A stretch of DNA of 64,000 nucleotides from Paraspadella gotoi (GCA_051294375.1 CM119266.1:25482519-25546518), one strand, 5' to 3'. Positions 38,201-48,904 are shown, counted from the stretch's first letter. Numbers and translations are program-made. Notes: a model not told the origin generated them from the letters alone.

Positions 38201-41200
38201 GGTACCTTTGAGCTAGGAAATTTTCTTCCAGAGAACAATTTGGGATTAAGTCATAAACAGTTAAATATTAATTGATTTTTTCTTCTGAGCGCCCAAGCTA
38301 TTTGTATTTCAGCAATTAAAGATTTGAATCAAAACGGTTCTCACCTCTTGCTTTTTGTCATCGAGAAAGTTGTTCTGAATTGTCCTCGAAACTGAACGGC
38401 TGGCGTCGGCTGCCTTCGATCTCCCTCCGCCGATGGCGCCTAAAACAACCGATTGAATGTTAAAATGATTCACATTGTCATTATCTCCTCGATTGCTACC
38501 ATCCTCACCAGTGCCTGCGTAAATACGTGCCAGATGATCCCCGTTCTCTGTCCACATCGCCTTAAATGCGTCTTGAATTCGACTCACGGATTTCGATTGT
38601 GCTGTTAAAAAGGCTTAGTTACAGTAATATTCTCACTTTTACCCTTTTTCACAAACGACTTTGTGTAACCTTCAGTTCTGATTCCCATTTCTGCCATTTG
38701 CTGCTGTAATATTTCCATGCCAAGGAAAGTTTGCACTGCGTTTGTCCTGTCTAGGCAATCCATGCAGTTTGTGCGTACAGCGCCCATTTGCCAACGGGTC
38801 GTAACTTCACCTTTCTGTTTGAAAATTTAAAACGAGAGAGAAAAATTTTATTTTTGTTTACAAACAACGAATTTTAATTTTTAAACGGACATGTTTCGAC
38901 TATTTTTTCGAGTCTTCTTCAGCGCAATGTGATTTTAGAAAAGATTTGCCAAAATTATTATGAAGAGAGAGAAATAGAGAGAGAGAAAGCGTCCAACAAA
39001 GAATTGAGTAAAGAATAGTGTTGAGGGAAAGGACAGCTTATATAAGGACAGGAAAGAGTGAAGAGAAACGAAGTAAGGTCATTTAAGAATAAGTAGCGAA
39101 CAATTTTTGGAAAAAGCAATACATTTAGGCAACTCTTCATCATTAAGTTTGGCAAATTCTTTCTAAATTTAAATCATATTAGAAGAAAAAAAATTTTCAC
39201 TGTAGAAAAATGACATTGTTATTTTAGGTCCGCACCTTAAAGAAAAACCCATGACCTTCGAGAATTTGGTCCATCCGGGGTTTGAGCTTGGCGATCCGCT
39301 CCACCTTCCCACCGCGACACTCAGTGTGATAATCAAAGTAAAGAAGCGGCACATCTTGAGCATGAACCGAAGCCTGAAGACAATGTTAATTTTGAAAGGT
39401 TGACTTAACGATACGATACGACTTAACGAACGTACAGAGATAATACAATCATTTCATTATATACTGTACATATAGTACTTAATAGCTTAACAACGTGAGA
39501 ATACATAACAATTTTTTACAAAAGCTGTGACAGTTTTAACCTAGTAATTTTGGTTAAATAATAAAATAATAAAATGATTATAAAAACAAACAGTAACAAC
39601 TACATTATTAAGCAACAACCCGACTTGTAAACCTGATGATGCCGATGAAAAGCTTTACTGACAACGTCCTCGCCTTCTTTGGTTCCCAACAAGTTAACGA
39701 TGGCCACGTCACCGTATCTTTTTTTCAGGCTGTTTAAATGGCGGTTGTAGACGGGGGCGGAGGCCTCGTCACCGCGGGACATCCGGACTTTGTGGGGACC
39801 GACTTGGATGCCGGGTTGTTCCCAGAAGAGTGGAACAGAGCCGCGGATTTGGAGGAAGGAAGACACCTGTTGATGAATACAAAGCCAATTATTAATTTTC
39901 AGGATTTAATTTTTGATTAATATTCAGACGTGTCGTTGAGGGACAAACGATTCGAAGCTCCTCTAAAGGCGGAGTGGCGGAGCGGTTTAAAAGTAATCCT
40001 TTTCAAAATTAATTTCTGGATGAAAAAATACATACTACTTCCAACCACCAATCTGATTAATAAAATTATCGAAGAATCATTATACATTAAAAAAGGATTC
40101 ACTACGCCCAAGCGAAAAGAACTACAGTTTGGAGCGGTTAAAAATGTAGCGACTGGATTAGCTCAACCAACGGTTTTTTGTTATGTACATTTTGCGGAAT
40201 CGAAATCTAACATCTACTGACGAAATAGAAAACGACGTCGGAGATTCATTCTTTACCTTCGGAAAATCTTTTTCGACATCTTCCATCTGTCTCTTAACCT
40301 TTTCAAATGCGAAATAAAAGACTTATCTTAAGAGAAACGCTGCCCAAAAAAAAAAGAACGAAGTTAGCTCCTTAAACTCACCTGATCTTCGACGTAAAGA
40401 ATTTGCTCCGTCTCGCAAAAGTTGGCCACGTGACCCTCGTCGTTGGCGCCGCGACATTCGAATCGAGTTCCGACTCGTTCGTTGCTGAGTCGAGAGAAGA
40501 TGCAGCAACGAGCCTTCGCCAAGTAAAAAAGATAAAAAAACGAATACGTAAAAAATCTAAGCGGCAATCTGGTCCTAAGCTAGTTCGCCGGCCAACCTGT
40601 GCGTTTCCCGCGTAAACCGTGCGAATCTCAAACCCGCCGCAAACAACGCGGATGAGCCACTTTGAAGTGTCCACGTCAAAGTTGCTGCATGAGAACATGA
40701 ATTTTAAAAAAAATGAAAAGATAGAAAAAAGAATGAAAGGAAAACAAAGTTAGCAAAAGTATTCGATTCAGTGTTCTTCTTCTAACTTGAGATGTTGAAA
40801 CAAAGCGCCGTTCCAGAAAAATCTCGGGTCAGGTTCCGAGTATTGTTCGGCTCGCTGGACAACCCGGGTAAGGTCAAAGTATTCTACCGCTGACGAAGTT
40901 GCTGAAGGCGACCAGCCGAAATAAAAGCAGCCGCTGGCCAAGAGTTTCTGCAGTTCGTGCAGCCGCTCGTCTTCGACGGCGCCGGGGCGTTGGAGGGAGA
41001 AGATCTGGACTCCGGTCACTCGACAAATCTGGTTAAAGAAGAAAAAATACCAAGAGAGATTAAGGGAGAATCAGATGGTCGTTGGTCAATGGTAACAATT
41101 ACCTCGACGTCCATGGCTTTGCCGACGTTCGAAACACCCGTGACGGTGACCAAAAATAAGGAGCTTTCGGCGGAGTTCCCGCCGGAGAGTCTTAGAACGC

Positions 41201-41471
41201 CGAGACATCCGTAGGCGTCGCTGAGTCTAATAAAAAAATCCGAGGGATAGTCCAAGATCGTAGCAAAGTCGCAAAACGGCAAATGAGCAAAACAAAAGTC
41301 TCACCTGGTGTAATTGAAGGATCTCTTTAACGTCTCCACTTCGTTCGGAGCGACGACGGCGACAACTTGCGACTCGAAGAGTAACGACTCGCAAGTGTTT
41401 CGCTCCTCTAAGATCACACTGTAGGGAGGATCCACTTTGTGAAACAAACGGAATGATTTGCTAAGCGCCAT
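25091..41471 (-). CDS. SYNJ1: Synaptojanin (inositol polyphosphate 5-phosphatase with Sac1 domain)
   Basis: Dephosphorylates PI(4,5)P2 and PI4P on endocytic and synaptic vesicles, promoting clathrin uncoating. 28 coding exons, 4062 nt, 1353 aa, every phase consistent. First exons: 41305-41471, 41103-41226, 40787-41028, 40597-40684, 40382-40513, 39633-39866, 39236-39373, 38670-38814, 38509-38601, 38345-38439. Then 30909-31037, 30615-30770, 30376-30532, 28933-29055, 28763-28870, 28578-28695, 28424-28511, 28171-28297, 27887-28051. Last: 27656-27809, 27467-27574, 27260-27389, 26563-26672, 26347-26498, 26005-26122, 25762-25917, 25297-25671, 25091-25220. Sac domain has the CX5R motif 'CMDCLDRTN' near residue 392. 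The 5-phosphatase has '[10 protein letters not shown]', 'FWCGDFNYR', 'PAWTDRVLW' and 'SDHRPVVA'. An RRM-like DUF1866 region and a Pro-rich tail with DPF motifs follow. Intron 10 (7.3 kb) contains ZSWIM2 on the other strand. Confidence 0.95.
29307..30155 (-). CDS. Possible small membrane-protein gene inside synaptojanin intron 13
   Basis: The interval lies wholly between synaptojanin exons 13 and 14 on the same strand. A candidate ATG at 30155 opens '[19 protein letters not shown]', a clear membrane segment. Plausible exons are 30063-30155, 29903-29969, 29672-29825 ('[19 protein letters not shown]') and 29307-29556. Splicing these in phase gives about 187 aa. The last exon is open in a second frame, ending at 29264, that looks more membrane-like ('[16 protein letters not shown]', '[13 protein letters not shown]') but does not join in phase through the sites I found. 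I do not recognise the family. It could be a real nested gene, an alternative exon set, or chance; transcript data would settle it. Confidence 0.35.
31442..31454 (+). promoter_or_regulatory. X-box-like RFX site upstream of ZSWIM2
   Basis: GTTGCATGGCAAC lies 187 bp upstream of the ZSWIM2 ATG. The RFX X-box consensus is GTNRCC, 0-3 nt, RGYAAC. The right half-site is perfect and the left matches five of six bases with a 1-nt spacer. RFX factors drive ciliary and spermatogenic genes in animals, and vertebrate ZSWIM2 is testis-enriched, so position and motif agree. It is a prediction from one motif. Confidence 0.5.
31642..38070 (+). CDS. ZSWIM2: ZSWIM2-like E3 ubiquitin ligase, nested in a synaptojanin intron
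   Basis: RING-type E3 ligase; the vertebrate protein acts in germ-cell apoptosis signalling. Twelve exons: 31642-31856, 31954-32206, 32297-32485, 32562-32743, 32817-32915, 33047-33186, 33255-33375, 33449-33670, 35746-35987, 37057-37174, 37262-37870, 37938-38070, giving 840 aa. Domains in family order: SWIM zinc finger '[13 protein letters not shown]' then SH (CxCx10CxH, exons 1-2); RING from 'CAIC' to 'CPFC' (residues about 152-205); ZZ finger 'CHGC...CYRCENC...CNPC' (about 240-280); a second RING-H2 'CAVC...CKHKFHIEC...CPID' (about 370-413). Exons 9-12 encode a low-complexity Ser/Arg-rich tail without family similarity. They are accepted because splice sites and phases fit through to a stop. 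A stop 36 bp past the exon 8 donor would give a shorter form if intron 8 is retained. Confidence 0.85.
34316..34917 (+). repeat. 18-bp polypurine minisatellite
   Basis: About 600 bp of near-pure purine on the plus strand, built of an 18-bp unit (AGAAAGGAAAGAAAGAAT) repeated roughly thirty times, with a degenerate zone near 34670-34790. It lies in ZSWIM2 intron 8 and at the same time in synaptojanin intron 10, where the transcript strand is pyrimidine-rich. Confidence 0.95.
35118..35206. repeat. (GA)n microsatellite
   Basis: GA dinucleotide tract with a few GAAA interruptions at its left end, in ZSWIM2 intron 8. Polypurine stretches continue to about 35420. Confidence 0.95.
36165..36400. repeat. 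Diverged direct duplication in ZSWIM2 intron 9
   Basis: Two imperfect copies, about 36165-36240 and 36325-36395. Both contain the order 'TGTGTGATT', a 'AGTTTC' block, 'GTGGAAATGA' and an A-rich end. The copies differ at many positions, so the duplication is not recent. No function is visible. Confidence 0.6.
36661..36881. repeat. Inverted repeat with about 77-bp arms
   Basis: Left arm 36661-36737 and right arm 36805-36881 are near-exact reverse complements (a 3-nt indel and a few substitutions) around a 67-nt AT-rich loop. A second pair is interleaved with it: a segment of the loop near 36760-36782 is complementary to the right flank near 36885-36902. Read on the plus strand, the left arm encodes a hydrophobic Ile/Val run ending 'FVVVSDEKT' and a stop, so an old exon may have been duplicated in inverted orientation. 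It lies in ZSWIM2 intron 9. Confidence 0.85.
38153..38158 (+). promoter_or_regulatory. Candidate polyadenylation signal of ZSWIM2
   Basis: AATAAA 82 bp downstream of the ZSWIM2 stop codon at 38068-38070, and before the next synaptojanin exon on the other strand. It supports the placement of the last exon. Confidence 0.45.
38884..38930 (-). ncRNA. Hammerhead-ribozyme-like sequence in synaptojanin intron 7
   Basis: On the minus strand, the sense strand of synaptojanin, the order is: stem I 5' strand (GCG), CUGAAGA, a stem II hairpin GACU...AGUC with a 9-nt loop, GAAA, C-AU-G, UC, then CG. This matches the type I hammerhead layout CUGANGA / stem II / GAAA / minimal stem III / NUH cleavage site, with a palindromic CAUG at stem III as in the minimal hammerheads described from Penelope-like retroelements. 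One extra A sits between CUGAAGA and stem II, and stem I is short, so activity is uncertain. It shares the segment from CGACGGACATGTTTCG-like to ACAACGA with the 55.7-kb foldback element. Confidence 0.5.
38932..39168. repeat. Imperfect inverted repeat beside the hammerhead-like motif
   Basis: The plus-strand sequence around 38932-38970 (ATTTTAGAAAAGATTTGCC and following) is complementary, with a few mismatches, to 39127-39168. It starts directly next to the hammerhead-like motif and fills most of synaptojanin intron 7, so the two together probably represent one old insertion. Confidence 0.6.
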
Positions 41472-41748
41472 TACTTTCGCTTCAGCGTCAGCCACTGGCT
41501 TTTGTTTGTGCGATCGACGCCCGCCGGCGGGCTTAACGCATCTCAAGCGGTAAAGGGTTCAAACTCCCCCGAAACTGAAATCCTTTTCTAAAAAAAAAAA
41601 GTAATGAATTCGCGTCACGAATGTAGATCATGATTGTAATGCTTGGTTATCAAAAAATAACACGAAAAGAGATCCTCTTAGGTTCTGGAAAATTTATAAA
41701 TACGTCTACATTAAAAACTACATTCTGTGGTTCTAGTAAGTCCCCCGT

Positions 41749-42841
41749 TCATCCGTTCCTTTCGGGGGGAGTCAAATATTTCATCTCCAACCACTCAAAA
41801 ACGTCTTTCTCCTCGGCGACGAGCAAAGGTTCGCCCGGCACGCCCGTCCACCCGAGAAAACGGATGCTGTACTCGTTGAGGGTGAACCCCTTTTCCAAAG
41901 CGAGAGTCCGCATGTTTTTGTTAAACATGTCCGATCCAGTAAAGTAAAGCGTCCCGCACGGGTACTGATCTTTGGGAATGAGACGGAGGTCGAGTCGACG
42001 AAATAGTCTGGGAGCGTCTGCGTCTTCCGCCATCTCTGCGGGAAGACGACACACCCCCATGAATTTTGAGTCGCCGAGGGAGATTTGTTCGGTGGCGAAT
42101 CCCGATGCCAGTGCCGCATCGACGATAGCCTTGAGGAGGCGCGGCTGCTTCGGCATTGAGGAATCGTAAGACGAATGAGTGAGTAGGACGTCGATATCGC
42201 CGCTAGACGGCGCGCCTCTCCGGAAAGAACCGCAGACGGTGGCGAGGTAATCGGGATCGACGGCGGCCACCACTTGTTGGAGGCAGGATTCGAGAAGCTC
42301 CATCTCCGCTCGCGGGATGCGCTGCTCGAAGTCGTCGAAGTGTCGAAGTCCAATTCGCTGATGGTGGGAGAGTCCTTCTTCTCGCTGGCGGAGATCGTCC
42401 AGGGTTCGTACACCGTCGTCGTAAAGTTTTTTAGCATGGGCGGGGCCGATGCCCGAGACGCGGGTGAGAAGCTTGAGAGCAGAGCTCGTGTCATCGCTGC
42501 GAATGTTCTCCAGCTTCTTCAATTTTCCCGTCGAGAGGAGCTCGTCGATCTTCTTGGCGATTTTAGCGCCGACGCCAGGCAAAGATTTGGCTTCGTCGCC
42601 CCCGCGTATCGGAGTGGGATGATTCGAGAGGGTCGATGCCGCCTGAATTCATATTACAAAAATAAGAGAACTTACCAATAAATACATAAATCAATCAACC
42701 AACCAATCGACAAACCTTTCTGTATGCGTTAGACTTATGTAAAGCTCTGGTGACGTTTCTTTCATAATCTGCAAGTTCTACCAGCATATCGACGATGTGC
42801 TTGTTGGGATTGTCCGACGCGTGTTTTCTTTGTATAGACAT
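41749..42841 (-). CDS. POLB: DNA polymerase beta
   Basis: X-family gap-filling polymerase and dRP lyase of base excision repair, nuclear. Two exons, 42716-42841 and 41749-42642, give 339 aa; human POLB is 335. The 8-kDa lyase domain has 'LPGVGAKIAKKIDELL' with the Lys residues equivalent to human K68 and K72. The HhH thumb has 'LTRVSGIGPAHAKKL'. The palm has 'GSFRRGAPSSGDIDVLL' with two catalytic Asp and 'RRLDLRLIPKDQYPCG' with the third. The end has 'YFTGSDMFNKNMR' and 'NEYSIRFLG'. All catalytic residues are present. The 3' end lies 278 bp from the synaptojanin start, so the synaptojanin promoter is compact or overlaps. Confidence 0.96.
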
Positions 42842-43272
42842 CGCTTACCTTTTGGTGTATTTTTAAGAAAGTTATTCCATAAGTGTATATGAGATTCGTC
42901 GAGATTATTTATCGAAATTACTTTTACGCATTTCTAAAAGCGTAAAAGCAAAATTATCTATCAAGAATTGAATACAAATTAAGAAACAGAAATTACGGGA
43001 ACAAAAATTCGAATAAACAAGAATACACACATTCATCAATAAATGTGAGACAGCGGTCAATGGCGGATCAGATGTGTAAAGTTCATAAGCAAAGGGTAAA
43101 CCAAAATTCAAAAAGCCAAAAATTGTAGACAGATTAAATAAAATGCATCGTTTTTCGATCGATAAGTTTTCGTGACGTCGAGAAATAAAGTGGTCTCGCG
43201 TTAAATAAATAAATAAAACGTGCCGCCGCCATTTCAAGGCCCTGCCACACCGCCCCCCCGAAACGAAAGAAA

Positions 43273-45641
43273 TTACTCTCCCTCGGGGCCGAAGTCTCCC
43301 TCCCAAGCGTCGACGCTGCCCTTGGCCTCCTCCATGGCGCGTTTCCGCTCCTTGGCGATCCGAAGTTGCTCCCTCTCTTTCTCGCGTTTTTCTTTCGAGA
43401 CGTTGGAACGGAGACCGAGGGCCCCGGCGACCATTCGTCTCGCCGCGATGGCCGTCGTCTGCGGCCGTTCCTTGTAGGTCTGCGACAACATCTCCTCGAA
43501 CTTTTTCGCTTTGACCTTTGTCTGGAAAGTCGCCTCGCCGAGGGGACGTACTTGAAAGATGGGGTTGACCACAGCGAGTGCCTCGGCGGCGGCGGAAGGG
43601 GAAGCGAAAACGCCCATCGCGTGGGTGTCGTCAACCCACTTGACTTCGAAGCCCGAACGCTGGAAAGAGGCGAACACCTGCTGAAGATCTTGAGTCGTCG
43701 TGGATGGATGGAAGTCGAAAATCTCTAGCACGTGACCGAACGACTCGTACGCCAATTTGGGCTCCTTTGGGACGGATTCGGGAAGTTGTTGATCGGCGGG
43801 AGGAAGGACGACGACGTTCTCGACGGCGGAGGAAAGATCGTCGAGAGAAGTGTCGAGTCGGACGCCGTCTTCGTCGAAAAGAGATTCCCAAGTGTCTTCG
43901 TCAGCGGGGACTTCGTTGGCGGCGAGTTCGTCGTCGTCGTCCAAGTTTTTTGGAGGACGACGACGATAAATCAAAGACGAAGAGGACGACGATGACGAGG
44001 TCGCCGGGGCGGCCGATTCTGCGGCTTTTAAGGCGGAACGAGGGGACGAATGGAGAGTGGGAGGGGGGTCCAGACCAGCGGAAGGCTTGACGGCGTCGGA
44101 GGCGGGCGAAACGCGGAAAGAGTTTCCGGCGTTGTCATCGGTGAGCTTTGGAGGGACGGGAAAAGAGGCGGAACGATCACGAAATTGTTGAAGGCGACGA
44201 GGTGGCGACGAGAATCGCGGCGGTGACGGACTCTCGGCGAGATCCGCACGAGTTTCCGGCGGAGTCCGCCACCCACCCATGGTTTCTCGCGGACGGTGGA
44301 ACCAATGCGATGGAGGCGGAGGTGGTGAGGGGCGCACGGCGTTCGGAATTTGAGAGGTGGCGGTGAGATCGGTGTTTGAGATTGGCTGTCTTAAAGGAAT
44401 GGCGCAGACGATGGCGGGATCTGCCTCCACACATTCGTGGTCGACATCTTCCCGAACGTCTTTTTCGTGACGAGACAATTCGGCCATCGTCTCCTCCAAG
44501 GAGTCGGAACCAACGGTGTCGTCCACGCGAAGATTTCTTTCTCTTCTTTTCTCTTCCTTTTCGAGTCGCCGCTTATCTCTATCCTCCTTTCTTCTCCTCC
44601 TGTCCTCTTTTCTCTCTTGATCGGTGATGGCGCCACCTATTTCGTCGCCGCTCTCGTCACCGCCTAAGCCGCCGCCGCAATCGATTTCTCGCCGCCCGCC
44701 TTTTCTTTTGTTTTTATGTTTTTTGTTTCCTTTCTCGCGCGGTGCGTCCGGCATCATTTGGCGACGCGACGTAGTCTCGTTCTTCTCGTTGTCAATTATC
44801 GCCGCGTGGCGGCGGTCGTCGTCCATACCCCATTCCGGCGGTTTCCTTGAAGGGTTTATAAAAAGTTATTAATCAAAATAACAATATAATTTCACAAATT
44901 AAAAATTTGAATAAATTTTGTTAAGTAAGGTTACTAATGTATAATATAAGCTCAATAAGCTAGACATAGTCTAAAATTAATTAACCGATACCTGACGGCA
45001 CAATTGTCGTGTTCCCTACTATCGGCCGCTCTCCTCTTTTCGTCATTTATCCGGCGCTCGTCGTTCATCCTTCTCTCGTCGAGAGAGGGCGAAGCTTTTC
45101 CTTCCATCTCTTGACGCTTGAACCTCGGGACGTAGAGAGGGATTTCCGGTCTGGGTTTTCCGGGTCTTCGTTGGGCGTCGCTGTTGGGTCGGTCGGACCC
45201 ATTGGACCGACCTTCGTCGGCGGCGTGAGCGTCATCGAGATTTGCCGTAATCCCTTGACGTTGCCTCCGCTCCTCCTCCATTCTCTTTGCTCGCGGGACA
45301 TAGACACGCGCGTCCGGACGGAGCTTCCGGTTTCCGGAGCCGTTGAGAGTCGTCGAGGTCGACTGGGCGCCGGCGCTGTCGGTCACGAGAGATTGTAGAC
45401 TGTCTGACGAATTGTCCGAAGATCGAGGCTCGGCGAGTATTGGGCGTAGGCTCGCTATTGAGTCCGGGCATTTCAGGTTAGTAGCTTCGTAGCGGTCAAC
45501 TGACTTAGGCAAAGAGGGTGACCTTTTGGCGCTTGGGGAGTCATAGGGGCGGAAAGAACGTTGCATTGCGGGGGACGAGTCGAAGGGCGTCGAGAGCGGG
45601 TTTGGAACGTCGGCAAGAGCATCGACGGCGCCTGCCGCCAT
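43273..45641 (-). CDS. R3HCC1L: R3HCC1L-like coiled-coil protein
   Basis: Poorly characterised protein family (R3H and coiled-coil domain containing 1-like), a proposed exon-junction-complex-associated factor. Two exons, 44992-45641 and 43273-44845, give 740 aa. The N-terminal exon contains two copies of a basic 'R(V/L)YVPR' type motif ('ARVYVPRAKRMEEE' and 'EIPLYVPRFKRQEME'), as in vertebrate R3HCC1/R3HCC1L. The middle is charged, Ser/Pro-rich and low complexity. The C-terminal RRM-like block is well conserved: 'HVLEIFDFHPSTTTQDL', 'VKWVDDTHAMGVF', 'KERPQTTAIAARRMVAGALG' and 'RERKRAMEEAKG'-like ending in an acidic tail. No clear R3H motif is visible. The phase at the single intron fits. Confidence 0.82.
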
Positions 45642-46118
45642 CTCGATATGTCGCTTCGACAGGAAAGTAACAATTCAGGGACCGCCTTTGTGGACCGTGA
45701 ATTCCAATGATTAAAATTTAAATCACGATTGAAATTATCGCACTTCAACTTGGGGAATACTTTTAATGTTATTGATGATTCCTAATATACATCGGAATTC
45801 TTTTAACAATTTCCGAAAATCGTGAAACAGAAAGGTTGATCATCAATTTTTAACTCGCGATAACAAGTTCCCCGAGAACGGCGCTCTGAATATTGAATAG
45901 AGCTATATGAGTTCTCGAGATCAGTAGAAAGAAGAAACTGTCACCTAATGACATTTGAAATCTCGTTACAATTTATGTACCCAAGAAATGAAGCTTTTGT
46001 TTTGTTTATTCGTTTCTCCAAAAGGTGACGCCTCGGATCGAAACCAAAGAGATAACAAAAGGAAAGTCGTTTTGTCAAAAAACCCGGAGAAGCACAATTT
46101 GTAAATTATGAGTTAAAT

Positions 46119-46120
<2 letters not shown>

Positions 46121-46213
<93 letters not shown>
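46121..46213. repeat. (TAA)n microsatellite
   Basis: About 31 uninterrupted TAA trinucleotides between R3HCC1L and the EFCAB10-like gene. Confidence 0.98.
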
Positions 46214-46215
<2 letters not shown>

Positions 46216-46286
46216 CTGGAGCAGTGGAGCACGTAAATAAATGCAGACATTATGATTCAAAATCAACATTTTAAAACAGTTATTTT

Positions 46287-46442
46287 TAGAGAAAAACAAA
46301 GTTTATTTGTTTATTTACAATGATTTTTTTAATATTTTATACTTCATCAGCGTTTGAAATAAAAAAAATCGTTGTAAATAAACAAACAAACTTTGTTTTT
46401 CTCTAAATCTACATAAACAACGAAACGAAAGGAAATTAACAC
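46287..46442. mobile_element. Short foldback element, copy A, with 12-bp target-site duplication
   Basis: Flanked by the 12-bp direct repeat AACAGTTATTTT at 46275-46286 and 46443-46454. Inside, left arm 46285-46330 and right arm 46361-46408 are inverted repeats (one 4-nt length difference). The loop includes, on the minus strand, CTGATGA, the 5' core of a hammerhead, but no GAAAC partner. The right end carries ACAACGAAACGAAAGGAAAT (46417-46436), identical to the end of the copy at 55.7 kb. No coding capacity, so it is a non-autonomous mobile element. Confidence 0.75.
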
Positions 46443-46583
46443 AACAGTTATTTTAAAATTTTTTAATGGTTTAAATTTTAGCTATTCTGAAACAAGTGAG
46501 GGAATCAACTAAAAATGATCAGATAAAAAAAAGACCGAAGAAAGACAATTTTTGGTCACATCTAAACAATAATTTTTTTTTTT

Positions 46584-47097
46584 TCATTCGCCGTTGACTT
46601 CGGACTCCGGTTTTTCTTCGTTGGAAACCGTCTCCTCCGGTTTTTCTTCGTTGGAAACCGTCTCCTCCGGTTTGTCCTCATTGGCTTCCGACTCGTCCGG
46701 TTTGTCATCTTTGTCTTCCGGCTCCTCCTCTGGTTTTGCCGGGGGAAACGGCCCTTCTTCCCCTATGATGATGTAATTAGGGGAATCTGGATCGAACGGC
46801 GGGACTTGAGTTTCCATCTTTCCGAAGACGGTGATATCGATGGGCGGCTGCGGGTCGATTCTCGGCTGACGTCGCGGATAAAAGGTTCTGGCTTGTGTGA
46901 TGACGCCTCGCCGCGCCGCCGTCACGAACGCTTCCTTGTCGAGAACGTCGTATGCGGTGGCGTCCGGAGGCGCCGGTTCCGTCTGCGGGTCTTCCGCAAC
47001 GATCTGGTCGACTCCCAGAGACTGAGAATGGGGAAAAGGTGGAATATAAGAGAAATAAAGAAAGAAAGAGGAGAGGAATGAATGAATGAATGAATGA

Positions 47098-47173
<76 letters not shown>

Positions 47174-48805
47174 AAAAGGAAGTAAAAAAGATGGAAATCA
47201 AATACCGTGATGCTCACCATCTAATTCCTTAACTGATCATTGATAAGTAATTCACCTCCAACGCGTGATGATATTTCTTTCTAATCGTCTTTCCGCACCC
47301 GCAAGGCTCCATGAGTGTAAAGGTGCTGACGACGTCATCGTCCGTAAAGACTCGTGGCACCTTCGCGTCTCCATCGACAGTAGCGGCATCTTCGTCCTCC
47401 TCGCCGTCGTCGGCGTAGGGAGAAGGGTAACCCTCGCGCGCGGCGTTAAGAGCATTAAGATGACTGGCAGGAACGAAAAGTATTGAAAGAAGGCTCGGTT
47501 TTAAAGCCTTGAAATTTTTTTACAAAATTAATACGATTCTAAATGCTTTCTTTTTAACAAGGCCATAAACGGTCACGTAGTAGCTTTATTCACGCTCATC
47601 CAGAAAATTTTTTTATGATAGCGACAATGACCTTTAATGATTTTTTCCCCACACAACCATATCACCATCAAGTTTTTTTTTTATTCCTTCTCATCGCAAT
47701 ATTCCTCAATCTCACCCGATGATAAACTCCTTTGGATTTTCCGGTCTGTGAAATACCAGCAACGTGGTGACGTTTTGAAACAACTCGATTATCTTGTGCC
47801 TTATCAAATAAATCCGCCCCTTGGGACACGAAATATTGGGTTAGAAAGAACCGCGATTTTTTACTCTTCTTTCTCCTTTCTCGTCTTTTAACTTCCTTTG
47901 TCTTCTTTGCCCAAGGTAGTTTGCTTTCCAAATTTCCGAATTTCAGGACCGGGTTGGCTCAACCTATCATCGCAATACCTGCTTTTCGTTGATGCTTTCC
48001 TTCTCGTAAATCGGTTTCGGTACATTGAGGTCGTAGTACAAAGGCAAGCCCTGGAATCGATCGAAGTGAATTATTCCTATGAATACGTCAGTGAGACCGA
48101 AATTCGAATTAAATTAAAAAAAAAACATTTACCGCTTACAAGTTACAACCTCTAAAAACAAAATAGCAGGTTTCCACCTTCAGAAATACGGGAAAGGTCT
48201 TCTCCTTCCCGATGATGAGTCTTTCCTTTTCGTGACCCTCGCTGATAATGACGCGCGCCATGTCTCGCAACACGCGGTCTCTCTCGATCATGTAGTTGAA
48301 ACATTTGAATCCGGGCTCCCATTTCTGGCGAGCATTCCGATGAAATGAAAGAAGGGATCAATGAATGAATGAATGATTAAATGAATGAATGAATGAATGA
48401 ATGAATGAACCAACCAACCATACAAACAACGTACGTCTTACCGAGTCGTAATCCAGATCAACCTGGAAAGAACGATTAAAAAATAAAGAAAACAGAGAAA
48501 AAGCAAAGTGCAATAATAGTGCAATAATATTCCTTAAAGCCACGCCAATTAATTTAACGGATTACATCGATGCTGCCTGGCTCGTCCGTTCCTCTTCTGT
48601 CGTAATAGTATCTCCCGTCTTTGAATCGATATCGGCATTCCTAAGATAATAGCGATACAATTCCCTCTCTCCAATTTCTCTTTTTAATACAATAATATCA
48701 AACAAGTCAATACCACGTATTCTTCTTCTTCTATAGGTTCGTCTTCTGGTTCTGAAATAGGGGGAAAAGACTATTACCGGCTCCATCGAAGAAAAAAATG
48801 GAAAC

Positions 48806-48904
<99 letters not shown>

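Larger units (their letters stand above)
45642..46583. other. Intergenic with repeats
   Basis: Gap between the R3HCC1L start and the EFCAB10-like stop. It holds the (TAA)n tract and one foldback element, both listed separately, and otherwise AT-rich sequence without coding signal. Confidence 0.6.

Noticed and set aside
41541-41580. T-arm-like GGTTCAAACTCC resembling a tRNA 3' end
   Set aside because: No acceptor, D or anticodon arm could be placed around it, and it lies just upstream of the synaptojanin start.
41781-42494. 237-codon minus-strand frame overlapping POLB
   Set aside because: It is the shifted frame of the POLB exon; the POLB frame has all catalytic motifs.
43134-43634. Arg/Ser-rich minus frame at the end of R3HCC1L
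   Set aside because: It is the alternate frame of the conserved C-terminal block and has no family similarity.
46321-46370. Calling copy A an intact hammerhead
   Set aside because: CTGATGA is present but no GAAA plus stem II partner follows, so only the element, not a ribozyme, is claimed there.
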